64,000 bases of DNA from assembly GCA_046262295.1 (NCBI GenBank), contig JBHENC010000002.1, positions 186,001-250,000 on the forward strand, given 5' to 3'. The notes beneath the pieces are model-generated. The model made no database searches and was not told the origin of the DNA. It saw nothing but the letters and a program-made list of their open reading frames with translations. Below, piece after piece: positions 8,155 through 16,269 of this stretch. Origin of the DNA: JBHENC01 sp046262295. Its GTDB lineage: Bacteria; Acidobacteriota; Blastocatellia; Pyrinomonadales; Pyrinomonadaceae. The position numbers and the translations under genes are program-made. Within the stretch, counting starts at the first letter, position 1; each line of letters opens with the position of its first letter.

Positions 8155-8715
8155 TTGAGTTTCGCTTTTCGCCCGCCGCCTTTTTTCTTTGCTTTGTTGA
8201 AACCGATCTTGCGCGCTAATCTGGATGTGTTGTTCGTTGGCTTTAATCCACATCCAGTGAGTTGGGATCGCGGACGCTATTACGCGCACAGCTCGCTCTG
8301 GCGCATCCTGCGTAAATCCGGCCTTGCGCCGGAGATAGAGAACGATTCGCAGCTCTTTGATTACAATTTCGGCATCACAGACCTTGTGCCGGATTGCCCG
8401 ACGCGCGAGGCCAAAGAAATACCGGATGCCGATTACGCGAAGGCCGCCGCGCGCTTTCGCCGCCAGCTAAAGCGTCTTGCTCCGCGCGTCGTGTGTTTTA
8501 CGGGCAAGGATGTTTACAGGCATTTCGCGGGACTCAAACGCAGCGCGGCGGTGGATTACGGCGTCGCCGGAAAATTCGGGGAAACGCTGTTGTTCGTTGC
8601 GCCTTTTCCGTCGCACAAATGGATTACGGACGCGGAGAAAGCGCACCATTACAAGGCGATAAAGCGTGCGCTCGCACAGCCGCTTTGCTTAACCGGACGG
8701 AACGCGGTAGAGTAA
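8155..8715 (+). CDS. mug: MUG-family mismatch-specific uracil/thymine DNA glycosylase
   Basis: Up to 186 residues. Motif 1 DVLFVGFNPHPVSW (MUG/TDG: GINPG type, with the Asn that activates water) and motif 2 APFPSHKW mark family 2 uracil-DNA glycosylases that excise U or T from G mismatches. The substrate-pocket segment FGITDLVPDCPTR is well preserved. There is no ATG near the 5' end; TTG at 8155 is the first usable start after an in-frame stop at 8134, and a TTG near 8196 is an alternative. It lies downstream of the second tRNA and of a third copy of the purine-rich repeat. Confidence 0.85.
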   Translation: MSFAFRPPPFFFALLKPILRANLDVLFVGFNPHPVSWDRGRYYAHSSLWRILRKSGLAPEIENDSQLFDYNFGITDLVPDCPTREAKEIPDADYAKAAARFRRQLKRLAPRVVCFTGKDVYRHFAGLKRSAAVDYGVAGKFGETLLFVAPFPSHKWITDAEKAHHYKAIKRALAQPLCLTGRNAVE

Positions 8716-8788
8716 AAAGAATTGGCGAGCTTGAGGATTCGACAGCTTCGTTTCGCGCGTCGCCGGTTTGCAAGTTTTGACAATTTAT

Positions 8789-8894
8789 CAGACTTCGGGC
8801 TCCGCACAACGCTTTGCCTTGTGAACCCCGCCAGGCCGGGAACGGAGCAACGGTAGCAATGGCGGCGTGTGTTGCGGGTAAGTCCGGAGTCTGG
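8789..8894 (+). ncRNA. ffs: Signal recognition particle RNA, small bacterial type
   Basis: A roughly 106-base RNA. The terminal stem is CAGACTTCGG with CCGGAGTCTG. The apical domain GCCAGGCCGGGAACGGAGCAACGG...ATGGCG carries the conserved CAGG, GGAA/GGAGCA internal loops and tetraloop bound by Ffh. Placement immediately upstream of dnaX matches the common ffs/scr-dnaX arrangement. Ends are inferred from the terminal pairing. Confidence 0.85.
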
Positions 8895-8907
8895 CCAGAT
8901 CACAAAC

Positions 8908-8976
8908 AATGGTGAATGGTAAATAGTGAATAGATACATCATCTGACTATTTACTATTCACCATTTTCCATTTACC
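8908..8976. repeat. Imperfect A/T-rich inverted repeat between ffs and dnaX
   Basis: GGTGAATGGTAAATAGTGAA on the left is mirrored by CTATTTACTATTCACCATT on the right around a short centre near 8940. It can form a long hairpin just before the dnaX start. This tandem-like (TGAATGG/TAAATAG) composition resembles dispersed palindromic repeats; it could act as a terminator-like or processing structure. Confidence 0.5.
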
Positions 8977-8987
8977 TTCTCTGCCTT

Positions 8988-11012
8988 ATGTCGTATCAAG
9001 TCATCGCACGCAAGTGGCGTCCGCAAACCTTCGATGAAGTCACCGGACAAGAGCCGATCACGCGCACGCTGCGCAACGCCATCGAGCACGAACGCTTGCA
9101 TCACGCCTATCTTTTCTCCGGCGCACGCGGCGTCGGCAAAACCACCACCGCGCGCCTTTTAGCTAAAGCTCTCAACTGTCAAAAGTTCGATCACCCGACC
9201 GCGACGCCGTGCTGCATCGAAGACCCTACGGCGTGCGCTTCGTGTCAAGAGATTGCCGAAGGCCGTTCCATTGATGTGCTGGAGATAGACGCGGCGTCGA
9301 ACACGGGCGTTGACAATGTGCGTGATTCGATTATCGGCAACGTCGCCATCTCACCGGCGCGTGATCGTTACAAAGTTTTCATCATAGACGAAGTGCATAT
9401 GCTGTCCGGCGCGGCCTTCAACGCGCTTCTGAAAACGCTGGAAGAGCCACCGCCGCGCGTCACCTTCATCATGGCGACGACGGAGAGCCATAAGCTGCCG
9501 GACACCATCCTTTCACGCGTGCAGCAATTCGAGTTTCGCACGATTGCGGCGGCCAAGATTGCCGAGCGTTTGCGCCTTATCGCGGACGCGGAAAAGATAA
9601 CCATCGCGGACGAAGCCTTGCGCGAAATAGCACGCGCGGGCGAAGGCTCTATGCGCGATGCACAGAGCGCGTTCGATCAGGTCATCAGCTTTTCCGGCGC
9701 GGAAATCAAGGTCGAAGATGTCGAAACGGCGTTAGGCATCGCGGGCGCGTTGATGCTCCAGCGCGTGATTAAAAGCATCAATGCACAAAAGCCCGCCGAC
9801 GCTCTCGCCGTCGTTGACGATCTGGTGATGCGCGGCCATGATCTGCGCAACTTCTGCCGCGACCTGCTGGCTTACCTGCGTGATCTGCTGGTGGCGAAAG
9901 TTTCCGGCAACGGAACTGCCTTACAGGGCGTAGCGGCCGCCGACCGCAAAGAACTAGCGAGCACCGCCGCGCTCTTTTCCGAATCAGACCTTGTGCGATT
10001 TTTCCATTCGCTGACCGAGACGGAAAGCAATTTGCGAAACTCAGCGCATCCGCGTTACCAACTCGAAATCGGCCTCGTCAAGCTGATGGAGATGCAGCGG
10101 CTCGCGCCGCTCGCGCAACTCGTCGAACGCCTCGCCGCGCTCGAAGAAAGTTTGCGGTCAGGCAAAGCTCCCGCCTCTAATCCGTCTACGCCTGCCACGT
10201 CCGGCGGCAACTCCGCGCCGAACACGAACGCATCACGCGGCACATCTTCAAACTCTTCCAACGCGCGTTTCGATAATAGCCAGACGCCGCCGCGCCAAGG
10301 CTTCGATGCGGCAACCTCGTCGCACGCCGCACGGCCTGACGATCCGCCGTTTGCGATAACCAATGCGACGAAGCTTCCGCCTTCCGCTGCTGCCTTGACG
10401 CTTGTGCCGTCGCAAGATCAAAGCGCGAGGAATACAACGGAGGCGATACCGCCGCGTGGCGCGTTCGATGTAAGCCAACAAGTCGAAGCAGTTAACACAA
10501 CAGGGCAGAGCGCGCCGCGTGAGCGACTCAACGATACAACTGCCGCCGCTTCTGCTGTCACCGCCAATGCCGGTTCACCGCTTGAAAGCATCAAGACGGA
10601 ACTGGAAAAACGGCGGCGTATGTTTCTCGTGATCGCGCTTGAGGGAGCGCACACAGCGCGCATTGAAGAGACTGAATTACGCATCGAGTTTGCGCCCGAA
10701 GCGAAACACTTGCGCGATAATCTGGCGAAGCCGGAGAACGTCAAGATACTACGCGAAGTTTGCCGCGACGTGATGGGGCGCGACATGGGCGTGAGCATCA
10801 GCGTGACGGAGCCGGGCGCAAACGAAGATAACAGAAGCAGCGGTGATAATCGCAACGGCGCAAGCGGCGGCTTCACAACATCGAAGCGCGAGGATGCCGA
10901 ACGCGAGAAACAGAAATTACGCGAGATAGCCGAACAGCATCCTTTAGTGCAACAAGTGTTACGCACCTTTCACGGCGAAATCGTTGACGTGCGTCGCATC
11001 GAAGAACCGTAA
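8988..11012 (+). CDS. dnaX: DNA polymerase III subunit gamma/tau
   Basis: 674 residues. This is the clamp-loader motor of the replisome. The AAA+ domain starts at the conserved MSYQVIARKWRPQTFDEVTGQ; Walker A GARGVGKTT (45-53), zinc cysteines C64, C76, C83 and C86, Walker B IIDEVHML (about 126-133), and sensor 1 MATTESHKLP follow. Residues ~390-530 are a Pro/Ser/Asn/Thr-rich linker with no structure, and the C-terminal ~130 residues form the tau-specific part. I see no clear slippery A-run for a programmed gamma product. It is the first gene after SRP RNA. Confidence 0.96.
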   Translation: MSYQVIARKWRPQTFDEVTGQEPITRTLRNAIEHERLHHAYLFSGARGVGKTTTARLLAKALNCQKFDHPTATPCCIEDPTACASCQEIAEGRSIDVLEIDAASNTGVDNVRDSIIGNVAISPARDRYKVFIIDEVHMLSGAAFNALLKTLEEPPPRVTFIMATTESHKLPDTILSRVQQFEFRTIAAAKIAERLRLIADAEKITIADEALREIARAGEGSMRDAQSAFDQVISFSGAEIKVEDVETALGIAGALMLQRVIKSINAQKPADALAVVDDLVMRGHDLRNFCRDLLAYLRDLLVAKVSGNGTALQGVAAADRKELASTAALFSESDLVRFFHSLTETESNLRNSAHPRYQLEIGLVKLMEMQRLAPLAQLVERLAALEESLRSGKAPASNPSTPATSGGNSAPNTNASRGTSSNSSNARFDNSQTPPRQGFDAATSSHAARPDDPPFAITNATKLPPSAAALTLVPSQDQSARNTTEAIPPRGAFDVSQQVEAVNTTGQSAPRERLNDTTAAASAVTANAGSPLESIKTELEKRRRMFLVIALEGAHTARIEETELRIEFAPEAKHLRDNLAKPENVKILREVCRDVMGRDMGVSISVTEPGANEDNRSSGDNRNGASGGFTTSKREDAEREKQKLREIAEQHPLVQQVLRTFHGEIVDVRRIEEP

Positions 11013-11179
11013 CGGCGGATTGTCAGAAAGGGTTTCGCTGACCGCTCTGCAAAAGCTTTCGTTCTCGTTTGATTCCTCGCCTGTCAACAGCGCGCTACGG
11101 CGTGCGAATAGTTTTGATTAACGCGAAGCAGAATCCTTCGCCATCTTCATTAAATTTAACCGTCCGCACAAAAACTACA

Positions 11180-12718
11180 ATGCCGAAAGAATCTGCCAAC
11201 AATAATCCACAACCCGCTGCCATCTCGCCGATGCACACGCCGCCGCCCTGCGCCCTCGTTATCTTCGGCGCAAGCGGCGATTTAACGAAACGCAAGCTCG
11301 TGCCCGCGCTCTATCATCTCGCGCAACAAAAATTATTACCCGAACACTTCGCCGTCATCGGCACAGCACGCACACCGATGAGCGATGATGAGTTTCGTCA
11401 AAAGATGCACGACTCGATCATAGAGTTCAGCGGCGATAAAAAGATTGACGAAGCTCTCTGGAAAGAGTTCGCGGCGGGCTTGTTCTACATCGCTGGCGAG
11501 TTCGACAGCCCTGAAACTTACAATCAACTGCAAGACAAACTCGCAGACGTTGACCGCGAACGCAAGACCGATGGCAATCGCATTTTTTATCTCTCGACTG
11601 CGCCGAGCGTCTTCGGCCTGATTGCGAAACAACTCGGCGCGGCTAATCTCGCGCGACCAGCAGAAGGCAAGTGGACGCGCGTCGTCGTCGAAAAACCGTT
11701 CGGCCATGATCTCGCAAGCGCACGCGCGCTCAACGCGGAACTCGCCGAAGTCTTTGACGAAGAACAGGTCTATCGTATTGACCATTACTTGGGCAAAGAG
11801 ACGGTGCAGAATCTTTTGACCTTCCGCTTTGCCAACAGCATCTTCGAGCCTCTGTGGAATCGCCAGTACATAGACCACGTGCAGATCACGAACGCGGAAA
11901 CCGTCGGCGTCGAAGGGCGCGGCGGCTACTACGAAGAATCCGGCGTCGTCCGCGATATGATCCAGAACCATATCTTTCAGATCGTCGCGCTCGTGGCGAT
12001 GGAGCCGCCCGCGTCTTTGAGCGCGAACGCCGTGCGTGATGAAAAGATCAAGGCGATGCAGTCCGTGCGCGCGATTCCAATGGATCGCGTGAAGGATTTC
12101 GCGGTGCGCGGGCAGTACGGCGCGGGCGCGATCAACGGCCAGCCCGTGATCGGCTACCGCGAAGAGCCTGACGTTAATCCGCAGTCTTCGACCGAGACGT
12201 TCGCCGCCGTCAAACTCTTCTTCGATAGCTGGCGTTGGGCTGACGTGCCGTTCTACATACGCTCCGGCAAACGCCTACCGAAACGCATTACGGAGATTGC
12301 AATTCAATTCAAAAACGTGCCGCGCCAACTCTTCACGCAAGCCCAAGCTCCCGTCGAACCTGACGTGCTCGTCGTCCGCATTCAACCGAACGAAGGCATC
12401 ACGCTGCGCTTCGGCGCGAAGTTGCCCGGACAGGCGATGAACGTCCGCTCCGTCAACATGGATTTCCGCTACGGCGCAAGCTTCAACACCCCCTCGCCCG
12501 AAGCCTACGAACGCCTCCTGCACGACTGCATGATCGGCGACCCAACTCTGTACGCCCGCCGCGACATGACCGAACGCGGCTGGGAGATTGTCACGCCAAT
12601 CATCGAAGCATGGAAACAACCCGCCACCGGCTTCCCCAACTACGAAGCCGGAACATGGGGGCCGCAAGCTTCGCACGACTTCATCGAACGCGACAACAAG
12701 CGGTGGCGAAGACTATAA
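11180..12718 (+). CDS. zwf: Glucose-6-phosphate 1-dehydrogenase
   Basis: Oxidises glucose 6-phosphate to 6-phosphogluconolactone with NADP+ (oxidative pentose phosphate / Entner-Doudoroff entry). I chose the ATG at 11180 (512 residues, the family norm); the open frame extends upstream to a TTG at 11069, but that segment has no family similarity. Visible motifs: the nucleotide-binding FGASGDLTKRKLVPALY (from residue 29), VVEKPFGHD, and the active-site RIDHYLGKE near residue 198. The KDPG aldolase at 51988 gives a functional link only if a phosphogluconate dehydratase exists elsewhere. Confidence 0.94.
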   Translation: MPKESANNNPQPAAISPMHTPPPCALVIFGASGDLTKRKLVPALYHLAQQKLLPEHFAVIGTARTPMSDDEFRQKMHDSIIEFSGDKKIDEALWKEFAAGLFYIAGEFDSPETYNQLQDKLADVDRERKTDGNRIFYLSTAPSVFGLIAKQLGAANLARPAEGKWTRVVVEKPFGHDLASARALNAELAEVFDEEQVYRIDHYLGKETVQNLLTFRFANSIFEPLWNRQYIDHVQITNAETVGVEGRGGYYEESGVVRDMIQNHIFQIVALVAMEPPASLSANAVRDEKIKAMQSVRAIPMDRVKDFAVRGQYGAGAINGQPVIGYREEPDVNPQSSTETFAAVKLFFDSWRWADVPFYIRSGKRLPKRITEIAIQFKNVPRQLFTQAQAPVEPDVLVVRIQPNEGITLRFGAKLPGQAMNVRSVNMDFRYGASFNTPSPEAYERLLHDCMIGDPTLYARRDMTERGWEIVTPIIEAWKQPATGFPNYEAGTWGPQASHDFIERDNKRWRRL

Positions 12719-12756
12719 AGTTACGACGCCTATCTTGCGTTAGAACCGACCTGAAG

Positions 12757-12796
12757 GAAGCGGCCTGATGGCTCACAGGAAGCTTCAGGCCGCTTC
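12757..12796. repeat. Perfect 12-bp inverted repeat (hairpin)
   Basis: GAAGCGGCCTGA (12757-12768) pairs perfectly with TCAGGCCGCTTC (12785-12796) across a 16-base loop. It lies downstream of zwf and 10 bases before the first attC-like site. No T-run follows, so it is not a classical intrinsic terminator on the plus strand. Confidence 0.6.
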
Positions 12797-12805
12797 ACAG
12801 AGGCG

Positions 12806-12908
12806 GTCTAACAAGGCGCTGAAGCTGACCGCGAAGAGCGCGGCTGTCATTCGTCAGCTTGGAGGCTTGTTTAGTTGTGTGCGCGGCAGCTTACCGCCGG
12901 CGTTAGAT
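12806..12908 (+). repeat. attC-like recombination site 1
   Basis: 103 bases starting GTCTAAC (fits RYYYAAC) and ending GTTAGAT (fits GTTRRRY). The arms pair imperfectly: AAGGCGCTGAAGCTG near the left end with CAGCTTACCGCCGGC near the right end, with unpaired bases as in folded attC sites. The left half resembles the start of Vibrio-type repeats. A 60-codon frame across this region is an artefact of the repeat. Confidence 0.6.
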
Positions 12909-12968
12909 GGCTATCTTTTTAAAGTAGCTCTACCGAAAGATGTGGATTAGAATTTCAGGGGATAGATT

Positions 12969-14126
12969 ATGAGGAAGCATATTTTTCTGCTGCTTCTATG
13001 TATTGCGATTCATTTTTGTTGCTCTCCGGTAGTGCTTGCTCAAGAGCGTCCGAGAAGCGTTGAAGAATCCACCCGCAAACCGACGGGCGCGGCACAGAAT
13101 CAGTCTGAGGATGTGGTGCGCGTCAACACGCGCGTCGTATTCGTTGATGTTTCAGTCAAAGACGCAAAGACGAATGCGCCCCTGCGTGATCTATCGCTGA
13201 AGAATTTTCAGGTACTCGATGACGACAAGCCACGCGCCCTTACCTACTTTAGCCGCGAGGGGGACACGCGGCGACCACTCTCGATGTTGCTGTTCGTAGA
13301 TTTATGGTCAACGTACGGCAGAAAGTACATCAAGCAACCGGCGGCGATGCTCCGTTTGGCTGACGCTTTGCGGCAACTCGCGCCCGAAGATGAAGTGGGA
13401 GTGATGACGACATGGGTCGAAGAAGGCGATGTGCCGGGCGTCGCCTTACCAAAAGTAAAGTTGGTTTCCGACTTTACGTCTAACCGGCAGCGGACAATCG
13501 CCGCTCTGCGTGACGTGCCGAAGCTTGTGAGCGAGCAAGAAAAGTTGCTGGAAAAAATCGCCCGAGACGCAGGGCTCTCGAAGTGGGAAATCGATCTCGC
13601 GTGGAGTTTGACGGAAATCGCTGAAATAGTAATGACACAAAACGCCGCGCGCCGTAACAGGCAGTTTGTCGTCGCTGGACTCATAGATGATCTCTTCGCA
13701 TTGGAACGTGGCGAGCGTCGGGCGGTAGCTGAAATGAGCGCGCGAGCCGGAGTCACATTCTACGGGCTAGTTTACAAAAAGAGCTTGATGGGCAAGATGT
13801 TCTTAGGCACGCTGAACCAGATCGTTATGCGTCCGAGCGGTGGAAGCCTACACGCGGCTGACTATTTAGCCGAACAGACTGGCGGTCAGGTGATAAGCGT
13901 CGGGCGACCAGATGAGTTAGCGAGTGGATTGGAGAGCATTATCACTGATCTCGCTTCGCGTTACTCACTCGGTTTCTCGCTTAACGAAAACGAGCGCGAC
14001 GATGATCGGATGCACCAACTTGAAGTGAAAGTCGAAGCACATGACACGCAAGGTAAAAAGCGTAAGCTTAAAGTGAGGGCGCGGCGAGGATATTATATGC
14101 CAAAAATTAGCAAGGCTTCTGATTAG
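12969..14126 (+). CDS. Secreted VWA-domain protein of acidobacterial type
   Basis: 385 residues. A signal peptide (MRKHIFLLLLCIAIHFCC...VLAQ) precedes a short linker. The VWFA-related acidobacterial domain follows: VRVNTRVVFVDVSVKD, FQVLDDDKPRALTYFSRE, then LLFVDLWSTYG in place of the usual MIDAS DxSxS, so metal binding is probably altered. The C-terminal EQTGGQVISVGRPDELASGLESII and SRYSLGF segments are characteristic of this family. The protein is exported; its role is unknown, and binding of other surface proteins is the usual guess. It sits alone between two attC-like sites, like a gene cassette. Confidence 0.85.
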   Translation: MRKHIFLLLLCIAIHFCCSPVVLAQERPRSVEESTRKPTGAAQNQSEDVVRVNTRVVFVDVSVKDAKTNAPLRDLSLKNFQVLDDDKPRALTYFSREGDTRRPLSMLLFVDLWSTYGRKYIKQPAAMLRLADALRQLAPEDEVGVMTTWVEEGDVPGVALPKVKLVSDFTSNRQRTIAALRDVPKLVSEQEKLLEKIARDAGLSKWEIDLAWSLTEIAEIVMTQNAARRNRQFVVAGLIDDLFALERGERRAVAEMSARAGVTFYGLVYKKSLMGKMFLGTLNQIVMRPSGGSLHAADYLAEQTGGQVISVGRPDELASGLESIITDLASRYSLGFSLNENERDDDRMHQLEVKVEAHDTQGKKRKLKVRARRGYYMPKISKASD

Positions 14127-14171
14127 GTAAGCACTTGAGACTGATAGCTATGAGCTTTACCTCGGCGCGCC

Positions 14172-14273
14172 ATCTAACAACGCCATGCACCCGACCGCGA
14201 ATAGCGTAGCTTTCATCCGCGAGACGCTCTTCTAGAAGCGGTTCGCCGCGGCGGGTGATGCCGGGCGTTGGGC
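14172..14273 (+). repeat. attC-like recombination site 2
   Basis: 102 bases running from ATCTAAC (RYYYAAC) to GTTGGGC (GTTRRRY), in the same orientation as site 1. Inner arms AACGCCATGCACCCG and CGGGTGATGCCGGGCGTT pair with a bulge. It lies 46 bases after the VWA-protein stop, the normal position of attC behind a cassette gene. Confidence 0.6.
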
Positions 14274-14320
14274 GGCCTAACTCGGTGCTAAGCTTTCAAC
14301 AAACTGAAAAGGAGAATGGA

Positions 14321-15292
14321 ATGGAACGGCAAACGACATCAACTCGGCAAAAACAGGTGTTGTTTATCATCATCACAATCATCGGGGGTCTGTTTACGGC
14401 AACTGCTCTTGCCGTCGCACAAGGCGGGTGGCAAGCCGGTGACGAATGGCGCGGTCAATATAAAGTCGGCGACCGCGTTGAGCTAAAAATTAACGACCGG
14501 ATGTGGCAGAAGTGCAAGGTAGTGGGAAACAGCCCCAACTCAGTAATGCGCCTCGATTGCGAAGAGTACGTCGAGCCGCCGCCGGGCACGTACCGTCGCG
14601 CCGCCGGGATAAATACCAATAGCAGCAAAAACGATATTCGCCCCCTCGGGAAAGAGGCTGCGGGTAAGGGTAAATCATTGGGCGGGTTCTTGAAACGCAG
14701 AGTCTCTAACATTACCAATGCGACAAAAGGCAAGACTGAACCTCAGAAGGAATGGGCTGCCAGCGACGAGTGGCGGAGCGAGTTCGCAGTCGGAGACAAG
14801 GTTCAGTTCAGCATCTCCGGCAAAGTGGCGGACTTCCAGACCTGCACGGTGACGGAAAACGACCCGCAATTTGTGATGCGCGTTAAGTGCGACGCCTTCA
14901 AGCAATGGAAAGCCGACACCTACATAGTTCACTCCGAAAGCAACATTAGCTCGAAAAAGATCGCGGCGAAAAAAGAGACGGAGCCAACGGACAAAGACAA
15001 TCGGAGTCAGAAGCCTACGACGCCATCGAATCAGACTGCGCCGTCCGGCGGGGGACTGAAAATAGGCGAATACGCCTGTGCCGGTTCCGGCGGTCGAATC
15101 CTGATCGGTCTCGGATTCAAGGTGCTGTCGGGCAATCGCTATACCGATCTCGATAACAAAGATCGCGGCTCCTTTAGCATTGTGGGCGACACGGTCAGAT
15201 TCCGGGGCGGACACCTCGACGGGCAGGTCGGCAGAGATCTTCGCAACTACGGCTTTACAATCGGCGCACAGGCGCATTGCGAGCCTTTCTAA
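14321..15292 (+). CDS. Exported protein with two tandem SH3-like repeats
   Basis: 323 residues from the ATG at 14321, preceded by AAAAGGAG; the frame opens upstream at 14255 but that part lies over the attC-like site. A hydrophobic segment (VLFIIITIIGGLFTATALAV) acts as signal or anchor. Two copies of a ~55-residue module follow: DEWRGQYKVGDRVELKIN...CKVVGNSPNSVMRLDC and DEWRSEFAVGDKVQFSIS...CTVTENDPQFVMRVKC. A distinct C-terminal domain (GEYACAGSGGRILIGLGFKVL) carries a Cys pair. I do not recognise a function; the paired cysteines suggest an extracytoplasmic fold. Confidence 0.7.
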   Translation: MERQTTSTRQKQVLFIIITIIGGLFTATALAVAQGGWQAGDEWRGQYKVGDRVELKINDRMWQKCKVVGNSPNSVMRLDCEEYVEPPPGTYRRAAGINTNSSKNDIRPLGKEAAGKGKSLGGFLKRRVSNITNATKGKTEPQKEWAASDEWRSEFAVGDKVQFSISGKVADFQTCTVTENDPQFVMRVKCDAFKQWKADTYIVHSESNISSKKIAAKKETEPTDKDNRSQKPTTPSNQTAPSGGGLKIGEYACAGSGGRILIGLGFKVLSGNRYTDLDNKDRGSFSIVGDTVRFRGGHLDGQVGRDLRNYGFTIGAQAHCEPF

Positions 15293-15469
15293 TTGAAATG
15301 CAGGTTGTATCTAACGCTGATGCAGTTGAACAAGTCCTTGCAGCCGAACGCCCGCCGCTTGCTCTTCATCAATGTTTGCTCATGCCTTCCGTGTTGTGCG
15401 TTGCTGGCGGGCGGCTGAAGTGCGGTGTCCGGCGTCTTTCTTGAATTTTACGCTTGAAAAGAGCATCAT

Positions 15470-15712
15470 TTGCCGGTGATTGTCTTCGAGCTTATCGGCA
15501 AAATTGAAAGCTTGGAAACTATTGCCGTTGGCAGCGGCATTCATGATATTGCAAGGTTGCGTAAAATGTATGGAAAGGGTAGATGGCGCAAGCTGAAAGG
15601 TGTTGGTCGTGTGCGTTTGCCTGACGGTTCGGAATATGATGCGGAGTTACACTGGTATGAGGCGCATGGCGTCGGCAAAAAAGAGATGAAGGTCAAGCGG
15701 CTTTTCGATTGA
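15470..15712 (+). CDS. Small hypothetical protein
   Basis: 80 residues from TTG 15470 (or GTG 15476). It is basic and compact: VIVFELIGKIESLETIAVGSG, then RLRKMYGKGRWRKLKGVGRVRLPDG, ending YEAHGVGKKEMKVKRLFD. The composition and the PDGSEYDAELHWYEAHG pattern look like a real globular protein that I recognise as a recurrent small unknown. It overlaps or abuts the next small gene (TTGA), so the two may be co-translated. Confidence 0.6.
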   Translation: MPVIVFELIGKIESLETIAVGSGIHDIARLRKMYGKGRWRKLKGVGRVRLPDGSEYDAELHWYEAHGVGKKEMKVKRLFD

Positions 15713-15723
15713 AGACGAAAATT

Positions 15724-15948
15724 ATGAGGGCTGAACATCGATTCGCAATTTGTATAGAGAACGAAGACTATCCGGCCTCGTTGGAGTTGTGGAAAGTTTA
15801 TCGTGTTGTGCCGGATGATAAGGCAGCGAAGCATCAGCTTGTCAGAGTGATAGATGAATCGGGCGAAGATTACCTGTACTCTGAAAAGAGTTTTGTTTCC
15901 CTCGAATTGCCGCAAGCCGCAGAAAAAGCTTTGCTCGCCGCATCCTGA
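15724..15948 (+). CDS. Small conserved hypothetical protein (AEHRFAICIENEDYPASLELWKVY type)
   Basis: 74 residues from the ATG at 15724; an in-frame TTG at 15709 overlapping the previous stop is an alternative start. The signature segments ENEDYPASLELWKVYRV, DESGEDYLY and FVSLELP belong to a family of short acidic proteins I have seen repeatedly in Acidobacteria and cyanobacteria with no known function. It forms a pair with the 80-residue gene upstream. Confidence 0.7.
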   Translation: MRAEHRFAICIENEDYPASLELWKVYRVVPDDKAAKHQLVRVIDESGEDYLYSEKSFVSLELPQAAEKALLAAS

Positions 15949-16269
15949 CATCGCGCGCCTCCCCAGACAATCCATTTAAGCAGACCGTTCGATAACATAA
16001 CTCTCACGCTCTTTTTATGTGATTATCTTGAAGGCTGTTTGCCCTACATCTAGCAGTTCCGGTGTTAGCGTTGCGGCGGGCGTTTGTCTGCGGGCGGAGG
16101 TAGGGCGATATTGTTGACATTTGCGAACAGCCCTTTATACACTCGCGCTATGTTTGGTGGTTTTCCGTGACCGGTATTCTCACGAAGCGCGTTCTAGGCC
16201 ATTAACTTTTAGCGTCGTCTCCGACAAATAAACCGTCTGCGGTTTTCAACTTTAACAACTTGGAGAAGA
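15949..16269. other. Intergenic region with a coding relic
   Basis: No intact gene. On the minus strand, bases ~16068-16103 read PPPADKRPPQR followed by TAA, the same 11-residue tail and stop position as the Ycf48-repeat protein ending at 18251, but with several synonymous codon differences. This may be the last trace of a paralogue. The 5' flank of the gene at 16270 has a TTGGAG Shine-Dalgarno at 16259-16265. Confidence 0.45.

Noticed and set aside
12768..12950. A 60-codon plus-strand frame (NKALKLTAKSAAV type)
   Set aside because: It lies across the attC-like site; such peptide text is the usual by-product of translating these repeats.
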